A stretch of DNA of 64,000 nt from Flaccisagitta enflata (GCA_965153355.1 OZ231127.1:82088001-82152000), one strand, 5' to 3'; shown: positions 24,410 through 46,097, numbered from the stretch's first letter. The notes: generated by a model not told the origin, from the sequence alone. Made by a program: numbers and translations.

Positions 24410-24483
24410 CAGAAGTGTATATAGTTCTACCAATAAAGGCGGCTAATCGCCGTAGGAAAAAAGTCGTAAATGCTGGGTAAAAC

Positions 24484-24547
<64 letters not shown>

Positions 24548-24675
24548 AAGAATGAGAATGAGAATGAGAGAGGAATGAGAATGAGAATGAGAGAGAGAGA
24601 GAATGAGATGAGAGAGAGAAAATGAGAATGAGAGAGGAAAATAGAGAGACAAGAGAGAGACAAGAGAGAGAGAGA

Positions 24676-24712
<37 letters not shown>

Positions 24713-25395
24713 CGGACAGACAGACAGACAGTCAGACAGACAGAGTATGAGCAAGCAGGGTAAAATACAAGTGATTTGAAAGCTAGTGTCATTTTGTCTC
24801 TTTTTTCCATGTTACATAGGGCCCAAAATCAGGATCAATGAAAAATATTGATCTTTGGGAAAAAAAGAAAAAGTGCGAAAAAATAAAAAAAGATTTTAAA
24901 AATCATAGCTCCAACACTATTGATCGCACAGAATTCTGCTTGGCGTCATCTGAAAGAGGAGAATTAGTTCTTTCTTCGGTATTAATTTCATACGTAGTCC
25001 CATTCGGCACGAAAAGCAGGCCAACTTTTTCAAAAGCTTCATGAGAAAAAGGGAAAATCCAATTCCGCCGTAGGTCTCAAAAAGCCGAAGGTATTCTTCG
25101 ACTTTTTTCCAAATGATCTTTGATTATTTCTGCCTTTGATTTTCTTCCCCGCGGCGCATTGCGTCGCTTCACAAAAGCTATGATTTTCTTGCCCATAAAG
25201 CAATAAAACAGTGTTTTTAAGGTTTAAATAGTGTTAAATTGTGTTTCACTAATCAGTATTTATGATTTATTATTGCCATAAGTTTTATTTTCCCTCAATT
25301 TTCTTTTTTTCTTTTTTTACCCTCTTAAAAGTTAAATTTCCTTCCTCCCTTTGATTATTTTCCCCCACAGGGGGGGGATGTAGAACTATATACAG
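24410..25395. mobile_element. Possible inverted-repeat element with GA-rich core
   Basis: GTATATAGTTCTAC near 24416 is mirrored by GTAGAACTATATAC near 25381, which would make short terminal inverted repeats of a 1-kb element. The interior has a degenerate GA/GAAT microsatellite (24488-24735). TACCAATAAAGGCGGCTAAT just inside the left end is also found, inverted, at about 33670. Confidence 0.4.
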
Positions 25396-27327
25396 GCCTG
25401 GACCGATGTCATGTCGACTACTGGGTCCGTTTATTCTGACCCAAGTGTGAACAATTCTAAATTCTAACCGTAGTGGGGCACATTTGGCACAATTTCATGC
25501 GTGTGTGACACAGTTTGTGTTTTAAGTTACTGAAAGAAGGAAACTTCTGCAACATTTTCAATTCCCCCCATGGTCCGCTGCACACATGATCATCATCCCA
25601 TCGTACTGATTGTTTATGAATTTACCCATGGGAACATCCCAGTAAGACGAATTAACATTATTGTAAAAGAAGGCTTTTTTGATTATATTCTGCGTCCAAA
25701 ACGGTCATTAAGTTCTCACTATTCATATACACCAAATATTTCGTTTATGTCAGTCTGTGTTTACTCAATCAATTTTCCTTTCTAGTGTTAAAATTTTTTG
25801 CGCGAAACCTGTCAAGACGGTTTATATATACTTTTAGCTACCTATTTCCATATTTATGGCTGACTCTCGTCAGTCTATTTGAAAAAAAAGTAAAGGAAAT
25901 TTTCATGAACGAGCGAATGTGTTTCGAACCATTATCTCTGTATTGTTTCTTTCAGTAACGATAAAGTTGTTACGTAATTGGCCAATGATTAATAATTATT
26001 AAATCGTGATATTGTTAAAACATTCATTGGATTATCGCAGATATACAACTTCGCTCATTCCCTTCATGACGATGTGTTATTTGAGAAGTCATGACTTATA
26101 GATAATGTACGGAATTGCAAGCTAGTCAATCTAAAACCAGTCTTCTAAAGAAATACACCGTCACGGTATGGCAAGTGTAACAATATCCCTCTCAGTACCC
26201 AAACTGAAATACAGAGATAGAAAAGGGCCTACTGAACCCAGAGTGACCAGTTTTTACGTGCACCACTTCTAGATTTCTCTCTGGAAAACTCAAAACAAAA
26301 ACTACTTACCAAATTTGCTCGTTTCAATGCGCAGATAATCCGGTAAAAATCATTGAATTTTACTGTCAAGTTGTCTGAATGGTGCACAGGAAGATTCCTG
26401 TGATATCAGGCTCGAAACTCGAACGCGTCAGTCATACTTGATTACCTTGATTCATTTGATTCCATTTAACCTCCCCGTGAATTTTCAGTCTATCTTTCCT
26501 TGACTCGATGAATTAGTCTGGGTGAAATCATTGATAAATAACTAATACGACGAAATCAAATACGACAAGTAGTCTAGATAGCAGGTGTGAATAAAGTTGA
26601 GTCAACCGGGGCTGATAGGGACAACAATTTATAAAATGGTATTCAATGATAGAAAAGAGGTTTTTTTTGTTTTTGAAACCATGAAATGGAAATTGCATTT
26701 TGAAAAAAACAAACAAAACAAGCTCAACAGGCCAACTGTTGTGTGCTCCATCTTGCTTTTACACATACAAGTACATACAGACTCCTTCTTTCCTTCCTTC
26801 CTTCCTCCCTACCTCCTTTTAATTTCCTCCTTTCTATATTTCTCCCGCCCTCCTTTGATTCCTGCCTACCTTCCCTCCTTCCTTCCTTCCTTCCAACCAA
26901 CCAACAGACTAAAAACGACAAATTTTACTTAAGGAACAACCGATTTTACCTCTTATTTCTCTTATGTCTCTTATGTCTCTTTTGTCTCTTTTGTCTCTCC
27001 TATATTTCTGGGTGGGGAGGCGTGTGGGGGGATGGAGAGGTGTGGGGGGACAGTAAGGAGGTTTGTATTTTTCTCTATGTCAGTATCTTCATATCATCAT
27101 ATCATTATATCCTAATATTTTTATATAAAGAATTGTATCTTAATTGGAAAAAAGTTGAATTACATAATTTGACTTTTTGAAACGTAGGGGAGAAATAAAG
27201 TTTTCCATTTTTGGTTTAGGGTAATTTTAAGAAGTTGGGTATTTTTGGGGCTGAGAGTATACATTTTTTGATATTCATAGCTGAGAAAGAGCTAGTTTTT
27301 TCAAATTCAAATGGTGTCAACCAGAAG
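25396..27327. other. Intergenic, no gene recognised
   Basis: AT-rich sequence with a TTCC-rich stretch at about 26780-26900 and CTCTTATGT repeats near 26950-27000. The open frames present are short or low complexity. Confidence 0.5.
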
Positions 27328-28304
27328 GGTGGTTCCATCACAAAGTGTACAAACTTAAAACCCTAAAAAAATAGATTTTGCTCATTTTTGGTGCAAAGGT
27401 ACCCCTTGGGGAGATATTCAAGAATCCCGAATATTTTTGCTCTCGGGCCAATATTTTGGGTTTTACGGGGGTTTGAAATTTTGGGGCCCCCGGGTACCCC
27501 TAAAACTTCAAAAAGCCATATCTCAGCCATTTTTTGTAGTAAATGGACAATCTTGGTGTCAATCTTCAAGTTATAGCACAAAGAATAAGATGAGCAAAAA
27601 ATTTGACCCAAAAAAAATCATTTTAGGGGTTTTTACCCCTAGGGGTAGTCATTTGGGGTACCCCTAGTACGTTAAAATTTCAAAAAAAAATGTTGGAAAA
27701 ATATTCTTCTGTGTTTGTGGATTCATAATCAAGAATAAAAAATTCGGGATCTCCACACCTTAATACCAAAAAAAAAAAAATAACAAAAATGGGTGGTATG
27801 GCCTATTTTTGGGCGTTTTTGACCAAGTGGGGGGGTGGTTTTGTCAAGCGCAGCTGGGGACCAAGCACAACATATTTTTCTAAAAAAAACATGGAAAAGT
27901 ACTCTTCTGTGTTTGTGGATTCATATTTAAGAATAAAATAACTAGGTTCTCAACTTCTTAATACCTAAAAAAAAATAAAAAAAATAAGTAGTTTGGCCCT
28001 TTTTTTATTTGTTGACCAATTGGTCGGGGGTTGGGGGTTGGTTATGTTAAGCGCAGATGAGTAGCAAGTTCTATATATTTTTCAAAAAAAGATCATTATA
28101 GTGAATAGATCATTATATGAATGTCTGAATTATCACAACAAAACAATAAAAAAACAAACTTGTCATTCAAAAGCGCCCCATCCCATTCCTGCATTTTTTT
28201 ATGCAGCTCCTAGGCTGTGGACTAGGCAATGGCAGGTTAAACGCTAATGAAATAAGAATAGGATTTTTTACCTATTGAGTTGGAATTACTTTGAACAATT
28301 GTTT

Positions 28305-29245
28305 AAAAAATTGGCAGTAGAGTTATTCACCCTTTGTATGCGCCATAGAGTCAGAAGTTCATCAAATAGTTATCAAAGAAATGGGCAGTAGAGTTTACAC
28401 CCTTTGTATGCGCCATTGAGTTAGAATTTCATCAAATAGTTATCAAAGAAATGGGCAGTAGAGTTTACACCCTTTGTATGCGCCATTGAGTTAGAATTTC
28501 ATCAAATAGTTATCAAAGAAATGGGCAGTAGAGTTTACACCCTTTGTATGCGCCATTGAGTTAGAATTTCATCAAATAGTTATCAAAGAAATGGGCAGTA
28601 GAGTTATACACCATTTGAATGCGCATTGAGTTAGAATTTCATCAAATAGTTATCAAAGAAATGGGCAGAGAGTTTACACCCTTTGTATGCGCATTGAGTT
28701 AGAATTTCATCAAATAGTTATCAAAGAAATGGGCAGTAGAGTTCACACCCTTTGTATGCGCCATTGAGTTAGAATTTCATCAAATAGTTATCAAAGAAAT
28801 GGGCAGTAGAGTTTACACCCTTTGTATGCGCCATTGAGTTAGAATTTCATCAAATAGTTATCAAAGAAATGGGCAGTAGAGTTCACACCCTTTGTATGCG
28901 CCATTGAGTTAGAATTTCATCAAATAGTTATCAAAGAAATGGGCAGTAGAGTTTACACCCTTTGTATGCGCCATTGAGTTAAAATTTCATCAAATAGTTA
29001 TCAAAGAAATGGGCAGTAGAGTTTACACCCTTTTTATGCGCCATTGAGTTAGAATTTCATCAAATAGTTATCAGAGAAATGGGCAGTAGAGTTATTCACC
29101 CTTTTTATGCACCATAAAGTTGGAATTCCATTGCATACTTTTCTTTACAAATGGGCAGTAGAGTTATTCACCCTTTGTATGCACCATTGAGCTGGAATTT
29201 CATTGAAATGTTACCTGAAGGATGGGCAGTAGAGTTATTCACCCT
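28305..29245. repeat. 70-bp satellite inside the transposon
   Basis: About 13 copies of a 70-bp unit (ATGGGCAGTAGAGTTTACAC, CCTTTGTATGCGCCATTGAG, ATCAAATAGTTATCAAAG). The first and last units are more diverged. It sits between the left arm and the stop codon of the ORF, so it would form the 3' UTR side. Confidence 0.9.
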
Positions 29246-29266
29246 TTGTATACAATGCCAATGCCA

Positions 29267-31937
29267 TTAATCAGTCATTAAAGATTCCAAGCTTTCCATG
29301 GGAAATGAATATCTGATCCTGGCAGATCTACCAGACAATGATGGAGCTGGTAAGACCCCCTTGATCTCATGATCATCTTTAAAACATTCCTCATTTCGAT
29401 TGTCAGGGAATGAATAAAATGATTTTTTTCCGTGTGGATGGAGGAAACGAATGAGGTAGTCACCATACTCTTCATCCTTGTGGTCAACAAAGCCGACCCA
29501 CTGTTTTGAGTCATAAGCAACCACAACATAAGAGCCAACCAGGTTCTGAGGTTCAGCATCTTGATCTTCAGCCGGGCAATTTTGGATATCCTCAGCTTCA
29601 TGGCAGATTGTAGCCAGCTTTCTTGGCGAGTGACCATGAGAGGTTTCTGAAATTTCAAGCTTCCCAGCACCAATTGGTTGAAAATGATGATGTTTTTGAG
29701 TCCCTGTAATGGTCAGGGCCATGTTGAATCTTGGCTCCAATGCAGCTGTGACCTCCTCCACTTCAGTTTGGGCAGTGTAAAAGCATTTGATGTTGATGCA
29801 GTATTTCTGGCAGTGTTCAAAAAAATCCCATGCTGTCAAGATTTGATTATTGTAGGGCCTTTGAAGACTGGCCTTTGCAGCGCTTCGCTTCATTGCTCCA
29901 GGAATTCCATCGGCGGCCCCTTTGCCATGGGATGTAGCAAAAAAGTTCCACTCAGCCAGAATTCCAAAGTCTTTTTCATGGAACAAAAGATTGATGAAGT
30001 TGTAACGGTTTTTGTATTGTCCGGCACAACCATCAGAGTAGTAATTGATTTTCTGCAGCTGAGGATGGGTTTCTTTCAACAATGGAATCAAAGTTTTGAG
30101 GAAAGTGTGAACCATAGCAGTTGAGTGTTTGGTCATGTCCGAGATGAAGCAAAAACTCTGATGCTGGATGGATCCATCAGAGCCCTTGAAATAAAAAACA
30201 AATGGATGCAAGGTGCATTGAGAGTTATCCCAATGAAAACCTTGAGCTGCATCCTGCACCAAGAAAGAATAATTCTCAGCAAAGTCTAAAACCAAAACTC
30301 CTGTGTGATCATCAAGGCATTCTTTGGCCCTTTTGAAAGCATCAGCTTGCTCTCTTGAAATCTGGTGATGCCTGAGAAGCTTGATGATGGCAGCTGAGAA
30401 AGATTCAAGAAAATCATCAGTTGATTGAACAATATCCTGAAGAGTGCACCTGTCTGTTGACACCCATTGCTTGTACCGGATCTCATCCTTGTCTTCCATT
30501 GCTGGAAGGTCTTTGATGAAGTTTATCACGGCCTGTTGTCCTGGACAGTCTTGACAGTCTCGCATCATGCATGACCTGTTGTTGATGTCACATACAGCTT
30601 CCTCCATTACATCCTGTAAGGTCAGGTGCTGCTGTCCAATGGCATTCAATTGCAGAGTAGGATTCTGGTGATAAGTGCACACACACACAGCATGAGTTCC
30701 AGAACTACCAGCCAAAACACAGTGTTTAGGTCTGAGGGCTGCAAAAGAGGAAAAACCTATGTCAGGATGGTCGTCAAGTTCTTTGAATTTTGCAAAAACC
30801 TCTTTGAGATTACTCAAAACCAATCGCTTTTGCATGTTAACCTTTTTACCCTCGCTGTCCCTCACTGAGATACAATCTTTTTTCCCAGGCATCTGTCTGC
30901 TGATACTATCATCTTCAAAAAAATCTTTTACTTTTTGTTCCATGTCTTTAGTGATAATCTTTCCTTTAGACATTTTAGGAACCTCTGGTAGGATGCCATG
31001 GTCTTTCTTGAGGTTTCTTGCAGTGCAAACCATGTGGTGTTTGGCACCAAAGAATGTCATTGTTTTTTCAATTCCAAATGGGGACAGGGAGAGAATTTGG
31101 AGTTTTTTTGTTCTGTCTGCTGCTGGGTATGCTTCTTTCATTTCCTTGAGAATACCGTGAAACCTGAAAAAAAAAAGATTGAATTAGTTCTACACCAAAA
31201 TTATATAATGAATTTCATACAACAGATTTGGTCAGTTTATATTGTAGTTTGTCCATCCGTAATATATGATAAGACCACAAATTTGTCAATTACACGCTCA
31301 AGTATACATATTACCTTTCTATGTCATCCTCATCTTCATCCGAGTTGTTGACACCATAGGCGATCTCGAGGTTCTCCTTGAAAGACTGTGTCTTTCTCCT
31401 TATCTTGTTTGACCTCTGTTGTTGCGTGAGGCCTCTGCGCTTTACTGGGCTTTCGCCAAGGGCTGTGAGCGCACTATTTGAAGCTGAGAGAACATCATTT
31501 TCATCCAACGATTCCTCAAAAATGGAATCCTCATAAAGAGACTCGACCTCTGTTGACTCCTCGGATTCAGAAAGGGGGACTTCTCCATTTGGTGGCTGAA
31601 TGTCGGCAGCGGCCACTCCATTTGATGGTTGAATGTCGGCAGCGGCCACTTCATTTGATGGTTGAATCTCATTGGCAGCCTCTTCATTTGGTTGAATGAC
31701 GGAGGCAACCTCTTCATTTATTGGTTGGGGGGCGGCACGAGATGAATCACACTCAGAGTTTTCCACTGTTTTTTTGGGTTTCAGTTTTTCAAAAAGTTTT
31801 TTGCGGCACCCAGAGCAAATCAGATCTCCTTCATTGACCAGGCCAGTGCTGATGGCTGTAGCAGAGACTGGATTCAAATCTTTGAGGTACTGTTTTTTAT
31901 GATGTTTTAGTGGGTTGCAGCAGATTTTTCGAGTCAT
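29267..31937 (-). CDS. Probable transposase-type protein, two exons, 839 residues
   Basis: Exon 1 is 31937-31315 and exon 2 is 31163-29267; the 148-base intron has a GTAATA donor and a T-rich CAG acceptor, and joining gives DDIER then FHGILKE in frame. The N-terminal 50 residues have cysteines spaced like a zinc-binding motif (ICCNPLKHHKK, then LICSGCRKKLFEKL). Next come a Pro/Glu/Ala repeat linker and a basic patch (SPVKRRGLTQQQRSNKIRRK). Exon 2 has DDSISRQMPGKKDC, FAALRPKHCVLAGSSGTHAV, VLDFAENYSF, INYYSDGCAGQYKNRYNF and FFATSHGKGAADGIPGAMKR. The acidic residues in the last three blocks are good candidates for a DDE-type catalytic triad. I recall a widespread invertebrate family of uncharacterised ORFs with these motifs. 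The position between inverted arms supports a transposase, but the catalytic assignment is inference. Confidence 0.8.
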
Positions 31938-32301
31938 TGTGAACTGTCTCTAAATAAGTGGGAAAAAAACAGAAGAGTAAGACATGAAGGTAAAAAAGAT
32001 AATGTTAAAAATGTTTCAGTACTTGACAATCCAAAAACGAATTCATAACATTTTTAATTTCAATCTGTAAGCCGCGCTTTTCTTCAAGTGCAAAGTTTTT
32101 TTTTCTCCAATCTAAGATTACCAACATCTACGCTGATGGTCATCAGGAGCCGGTAATCCAGGTATATAATTGGTCATTAAGATCGGTCAAATGGCTCGTG
32201 ATTGGCTGTAAGCTTTCAGGCGACTTTCCGAAGCCGCGCCGTATGATTGTGAGTTCTACACATTGCACATCGAACTCGCAACCTGCACACACCCACACAC
32301 A

Positions 32302-32304
<3 letters not shown>

Positions 32305-32385
<81 letters not shown>
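32305..32385 (+). repeat. (CT)n microsatellite
   Basis: Long CT run preceded by CACACA, just inside the right arm of the transposon. It has no counterpart in the left arm. Confidence 0.95.
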
Positions 32386-32389
<4 letters not shown>

Positions 32390-33436
32390 TTGTCTGTTTT
32401 TTTTTCTATCTTCCTAATTTATCCCCTATCCCCAACCGATTGGTCAACAAATAAAACGGGCCAAACAACCTATTTTTGAAGTTTTTAGGTATTAAGAAGT
32501 TGAGAACCCGGTTATTTTATTCTTGAATATGAATCCACAAACACAGAAGAGTACTTTTCCATGTTTTTTTATAAAAATATGTTGTGCTTGGTCCCCAGCT
32601 GCGCTTGACAAAACCACCCCCGCTTGGTCAAAAACGCCCAAAATGGGCCATACCACCCATTTTGTTATTTTTCTTTGGTATGAAGGTGTGGAGATCCCGA
32701 ATTTTTATTCTTGATTATGAATCCACAAACACAGAATATTTTTCCAACATTTTTTTTGAAATTTTAGTACTAGGTACCCCGGGGTACCCCAAATGCTTAC
32801 CCCTAGGGGTAAAAACCCCTAAAATGATTTTTTTTGGGTCAAATTTTTTGCTCATCTTATTCTTTGTGCTATAACTTAAAGATTGACACCAAGATTGTCC
32901 ATTTACTACAAAAAATGGCTGAGATATGGCTTTTTGAAGTTTTAGGGGTACCCGGGGGCCCCAAAATTTCAAACCCCCGTAAAACCTAAAATATTGGCCC
33001 GAGAGCAAAAATATTCGGGATTCTTGAATATCTCCCCAAGGGGTACCTTTGCACCAAAAATGAGCAAAATCTATTTTTTTAGGGTTTTAAGTTTGTACAC
33101 TTTGTGATGGAACCACCCAGAAGTCTAAATGTTCATTAGTTCTGGCGTTATGAACTTTTGAATCTTTTTTTATTTTTTCGCATTTTTGTAAAAAATGATA
33201 TATTTCATTGATCCTATTTTTCTGACCTATGTAACACAAGAGAATAGTTGAGACGTTATGCAAATTGACTCCAACTTTTATGACGCTAGCTTGCGCATTT
33301 TACACAGAGAGAGAGAGAGAGAGAGATACACACACACACACACACCTAGGAAGACCAAGAAACAGAGATTGAATGACAAAAACAAAGAAGCAATTGACCA
33401 GACATGAGATGCACACACAAAAGAACATGCACTGAA

Positions 33437-33635
33437 AACAAGGCTGGATACACAGCCACCCTAGTTGTGTGTGGGTGGGCAGGAGCAGTGCTGGAGATCA
33501 CAAGGGCATCTGGACAGGAGCCATATGCTCAAAAAGCTAAAAAATGCCAGAAAAGTAAAAAGGGGATTGACCGACCAACCATCCAACCGACGGATCAATA
33601 TAGCGGGGTGTAGTCGTATAGTACGCGACTAAAAA
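33437..33635 (+). mobile_element. Dispersed short element (AACAAGGCCGGATACACGGC family), copy 2
   Basis: Begins AACAAGGCTGGATACACAGC and ends GTACGCGACTAAAAA, with GTGGGTGGGCAGGAGCAGTG inside and degenerate CCGA repeats. Followed by an inverted copy of the 24424-24473 motif (GGCGATTAGCCGCCTTTATT). Confidence 0.75.
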
Positions 33636-33887
33636 GTGGCTACCACTTACGACTTTTTTCCGGTTGGCGATTAGCCGCCTTTATTGGTATCTTACATCTA
33701 AAGAGGACGCATCTATTGGACGTCTCTTGGCCTTCTATAAGGTTTTCAGTTATTGAAATTTCGCCTGGAACCACCACTCTTTTTTTTTTAGAGTAAGGAC
33801 AAAGTTTTCAAGGACATGAGGCTGAAATTTTGCTAAAAATTAGACATTTTAAGGACAAAGCCTAGCCTCAGATTTGAAGAAAAATGA

Positions 33888-34050
33888 TTTTTAGTTGCGG
33901 ACACGCAACTCTATAAGAGGCTTTGTCCGTCCGTCCGTCCGTCGGTCCGTCCGTCCGTCCGTCCGTAACCATCGAGTCGAAAAGTGGGAAAACGCGCATT
34001 TCCGCCCCTGCCCACCCGTCCGCAACTGGTGGCCGTGTATCCGGCCTTGT
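33888..34050 (-). mobile_element. Dispersed short element, copy 3
   Basis: TTTTTAGTTGCGGACACGCA at one end, (CCGT)n, then GGTGGCCGTGTATCCGGCCT at the other; nearly the same as copies 1 and 4. Confidence 0.8.
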
Positions 34051-34592
34051 TAATTTATAGTTTAAACTATTTTTACGCAAATTCATAGAGAAAAAAATCG
34101 CATTCATAAAAAATAACTATTTGTTTTATGAAATCAAATTCTATTTTGCTATGAACAGCAGTCATTGTCATATGTAATTTGTATTACCTTAAACTGTACA
34201 TCAATTATATCAATGTATAAAACATAATTATTATGAAATCAGAGAAAAGTATTAAGGACAGTTAAGAACATTTCAGTCTGGAATTCGCAAAAATTTAAGG
34301 ACATCCCAGCCTCAGAAAAAATTTACTGGTCCCTATAAAAAGAAAAGAGTGTATGCTAGCTGCTACTGAATACTATACTGGCTACAGCAGCAGGATATAA
34401 AGATGACTTTTGTTTTTTCCTAACACTTCATTTCAAAAGACATTCCGCCGCTAAATGACTTCTGAACGCCTTTTCGAATTGAACTGCGATCTTTTTGGGA
34501 TAGTATCCCTCTCCTGTTAGAACACGTTTTGCTAGTGCCATGAAGGGTCGGTGATCGTCAATTTCTCAACCCTTGGCCTTGGAACTAACAAG
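34051..34592. other. 5' flank of TUT1
   Basis: AT-rich, no exon recognised. The TUT1 promoter should be in or near this stretch. Confidence 0.4.
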
Positions 34593-43609
<9,017 letters not shown>

Positions 43610-43869
43610 CTTTTGCTTCTCAGATTTATACCAAACCACTGTGCGTCAAATCTTTTTGTCCGCGACGGAATACCATTCTGACGCGGACTATAATTCGAGG
43701 CGGGTGGGTGTCGTCGTCGTCGTCGTCGTCGTCGTTGTTGTCATTGTTGTTGTCGTCCACACTTTTAAAAATGGGCTAACTTTTGAACGCCTTGACCGAT
43801 TTGCTTCATATTTGGAGGGAAGTTGTACTAGGGTAAGCCGCTTTGCGGCCTATGCGTATGTTATGATCC

Positions 43870-44030
43870 GACCCACCCAACCGGCCCAACCAGCCTACCA
43901 GCCTAAAAGTGAAAAATGTGCATAACTTTGGCATTTTTCAACCGATTTGGTTGAAACTTGGTATGTAGTCTCTAAATGGAAGGACTCAACATATGTATTT
44001 GAATTGTAAAGGTAGAATCTTTTTTCAGGC
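43870..44030 (+). repeat. Single copy of a 160-bp repeat
   Basis: AACCAGCCTACCAGCC, GTGAAAAATGTGCATAACTT, GGTTGAAACTTGGTATGTAG and GACTCAACATATGTATTTGA match the tandem units at 47270-48025. Confidence 0.8.
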
Positions 44031-44489
44031 GGTCCCGGTGTTTTTTATGCCATTTACATACGAATTTTGCGTTTCACTTTCCATCCAAGACTTCTCAGTA
44101 CCCAATATTATTCCCAGAGATCGTATTTGAGTCTAAGAACTTGAATTTTTTTTGAAAATTTGTCGATTTTCATGTAATTTCACTTAAAAATAATGCTCAA
44201 TTTTTGGTAAAAATCGTGTAGCAAATGTGTAGCACAGAGAAATACTCATTTTTGGGGCCAGTTTTGCTTCATTCGTACCATGGGAAACGTGGAATTATCG
44301 CTATTGGCTTATTAGAGAAAGATGAAAAAAAAATTAAGGCGATATCTTTATTTTGACGCAAAAAAGCTTGCTCAAGAGATGCAGTATAAGTAGCACCAAA
44401 ATTGCTTTCAACCCGTCAATTCTAAGTGTTATTTCATAATTTTTTAGAGGGGATCTGTCAAATGAATTAAAGTGATTTTTCTGTTGCAG

Positions 44490-44599
44490 TCCCTAGATCT
44501 AGGCCTAAAAGACCGAAGACGACCATTGATTTGATCAACAAAATCGCCAGAAAAATTCCTTATCCGCTTTTCCGACCAGCCCTATTTCCGGCGCTTTAA
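44490..44599 (+). CDS. TUT1: Possible alternative last exon of TUT1
   Basis: If exon 17 is spliced at a weak donor just before its stop (exon end 43604, GAGGCGG then GTTAGC), the strong acceptor TTTTTCTGTTGCAG gives an in-frame 36-residue tail with a basic cluster (PRSRPKRPKTTIDL) and stop at 44597. TUT1 proteins have a C-terminal nuclear localisation signal, which the shorter form lacks. Part of this stretch (CCCTATTTCCGGCGCTTTAA) recurs at about 44770, which argues for caution. Confidence 0.35.
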
Positions 44600-45267
44600 G
44601 AGGACATGTTCCATTTTGTCACAAGTGTTCTTATCATGTCATATTCTGTTGTTAAGCAATCTATGTGGAATGAACCTTCTTTTTTACCTTCATTGGCATG
44701 TTTTAAACTCTGCAAAAAAAGACAACGAAACAATTGGACAAATCGATATCAGAATTGATCATCTGACAGGATGACCCTATTTCCGACGCTTTAAGAAACT
44801 CGGCGGAAAATAGGCAAAAGTTACCAGGGTCCATTTCAATAACTATCAGATTGTTCAAAAGTCCGTATTTGCAAGCTAATGAAGAGGAAACACTCTTTTA
44901 CGCATCTGAGAACTGATCCCAATGAAACAGTCGTCGTCGTCGTCATCGTCGTTGTCGTCGTCATCGTCATCGTCATCACTATGTTTGAAAGAAGCATTTG
45001 TTTTGAACGCCTCGACTCGGAACCATGAAATTTGGTTTGGAGACACAGGAATGGTTTAGCTAATGCATTTTAGCGATTATTTGGGCTTTGATCATGAACA
45101 CTGGCCAAACTGGTCAGAAAACTAGTAAAAACTAGTCGAAATTGATTTAAACGGGAGATAAACCAGAATGGCATAGGCAATCATTTTATGGTTTTGAGAT
45201 TAAAGTTAAGCCATATAGATTTATATAACTCTCATGAAGAGCAGCCTAACTGGTCAAATTTGGCATA
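44600..45267. other. Intergenic, no gene
   Basis: Contains (GTC)n-like repeats at about 44931-44980 and otherwise AT-rich unique-looking sequence. Confidence 0.5.
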
Positions 45268-45369
45268 ACAAGGCCGGATACACGGCAATCCAGTCGCGGA
45301 CGTTTGGGCAGGAGCAGTAATGCGAAAACCGCTTGGAATTCAAAAATGTGACGGACCAATCTACCGACA

Positions 45370-45866
45370 TACAGTAGTTGTCGTCTAGACTTGAAAATAC
45401 GGGGGCCCTCATATCCTAACTACCATTTGCGCCAATGAAATGAAATTGTGTTTGTATAATGCTTATGTCCTATAGGGTTGACAATGGGGTATGGCAGCTC
45501 TGTGGATAGAAAATTTTTTTGAATATACTAAGACAAATTCATTTTGCTCGAACAGCTGCCAGAATTGGTCTAGTGGTTTACTCACTTGACTTCATATTCC
45601 TCTTGATCAATTTTTTTCTTTAATAGTTCCAGGTTCGAATCCCAGGCTGGTTTAGCAATTAAAGCAAATAGATGAAGCTGAAATTCTGCCATAAAAGTGA
45701 TTGATCCTAACATTTTATACTAAAAGTAGTCTTTGTAAGGGATGCAATACCCCATCCTCAACCCCTTAAAGTCTATACATTACACTAGCAAAATATCAGT
45801 CCCCTCACTGTACCGATGCTGAAGTTATGAGCTCCCCAGTTCTAAGTCTAGACGACATCTACTGTA
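45370..45866. mobile_element. 497-bp TA-flanked MITE nested in the short element
   Basis: TACAGTAGTTGTCGTCTAGA at the left is mirrored by TCTAGACGACATCTACTGTA at the right. TA is the probable target duplication. It contains a tRNA-like stretch. Confidence 0.85.
45556..45652 (+). other. tRNA-like sequence inside the MITE
   Basis: TGGTCTAGTGGTTTACTC resembles a tRNA D-arm / A box, and AGGTTCGAATCCCAGGCTGG contains a perfect B box and T-arm. CCAG before the D-arm could pair with CTGG at the end. The middle has a T-rich interruption, so a functional tRNA is unlikely; a tRNA-derived remnant or an intron-containing pseudogene is more likely. Confidence 0.5.
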
Positions 45867-46062
45867 CCGACCGACACGGCAAGGTTTAGAGTCGCGTGTC
45901 CGCGACTAAAAAGCTAACTCGAAGATAAAGCAATCAAGCCAGAGAGAAAACGAAGACATACTTAAAAGAGACAAACTCGCCATGGTTGTCATTCAGCAAT
46001 CTGTTGGATATTTCTAAATGCGTATGCGTTATTGTTTAGCACATGTACATGATCACTCCAAT

Positions 46063-46069
<7 letters not shown>

Positions 46070-46097
<28 letters not shown>

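Larger units (their letters stand above)
27328..33117. mobile_element. Complete 5.8-kb DNA transposon with long inverted arms
   Basis: The left end GGTGGTTCCATCACAAAGTG is mirrored at the right end (CACTTTGTGATGGAACCACC, ending 33117). The arms are about 0.7 kb: 27328 to about 28045 pairs with about 32405 to 33117. The element is flanked by direct CAGAAG at 27322-27327 and 33118-33123, a 6-bp target duplication. Between the arms lie a 70-bp satellite and a two-exon ORF on the minus strand that looks like a transposase. I do not recognise the superfamily with certainty. Confidence 0.85.
45268..45912 (+). mobile_element. Dispersed short element, copy 5, split by a nested insertion
   Basis: Left part 45268-45369 (AACAAGGCCGGATACACGGC) and right part 45867-45912 (GTCGCGTGTCCGCGACTAAAA) of the short element are separated by the TA-flanked element at 45370-45866. 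Confidence 0.8.

Noticed and set aside
45556-45652. A functional tRNA gene
   Set aside because: The B box is good, but the anticodon arm is interrupted by a T-rich stretch and the acceptor stem is only four pairs; kept as tRNA-like only.
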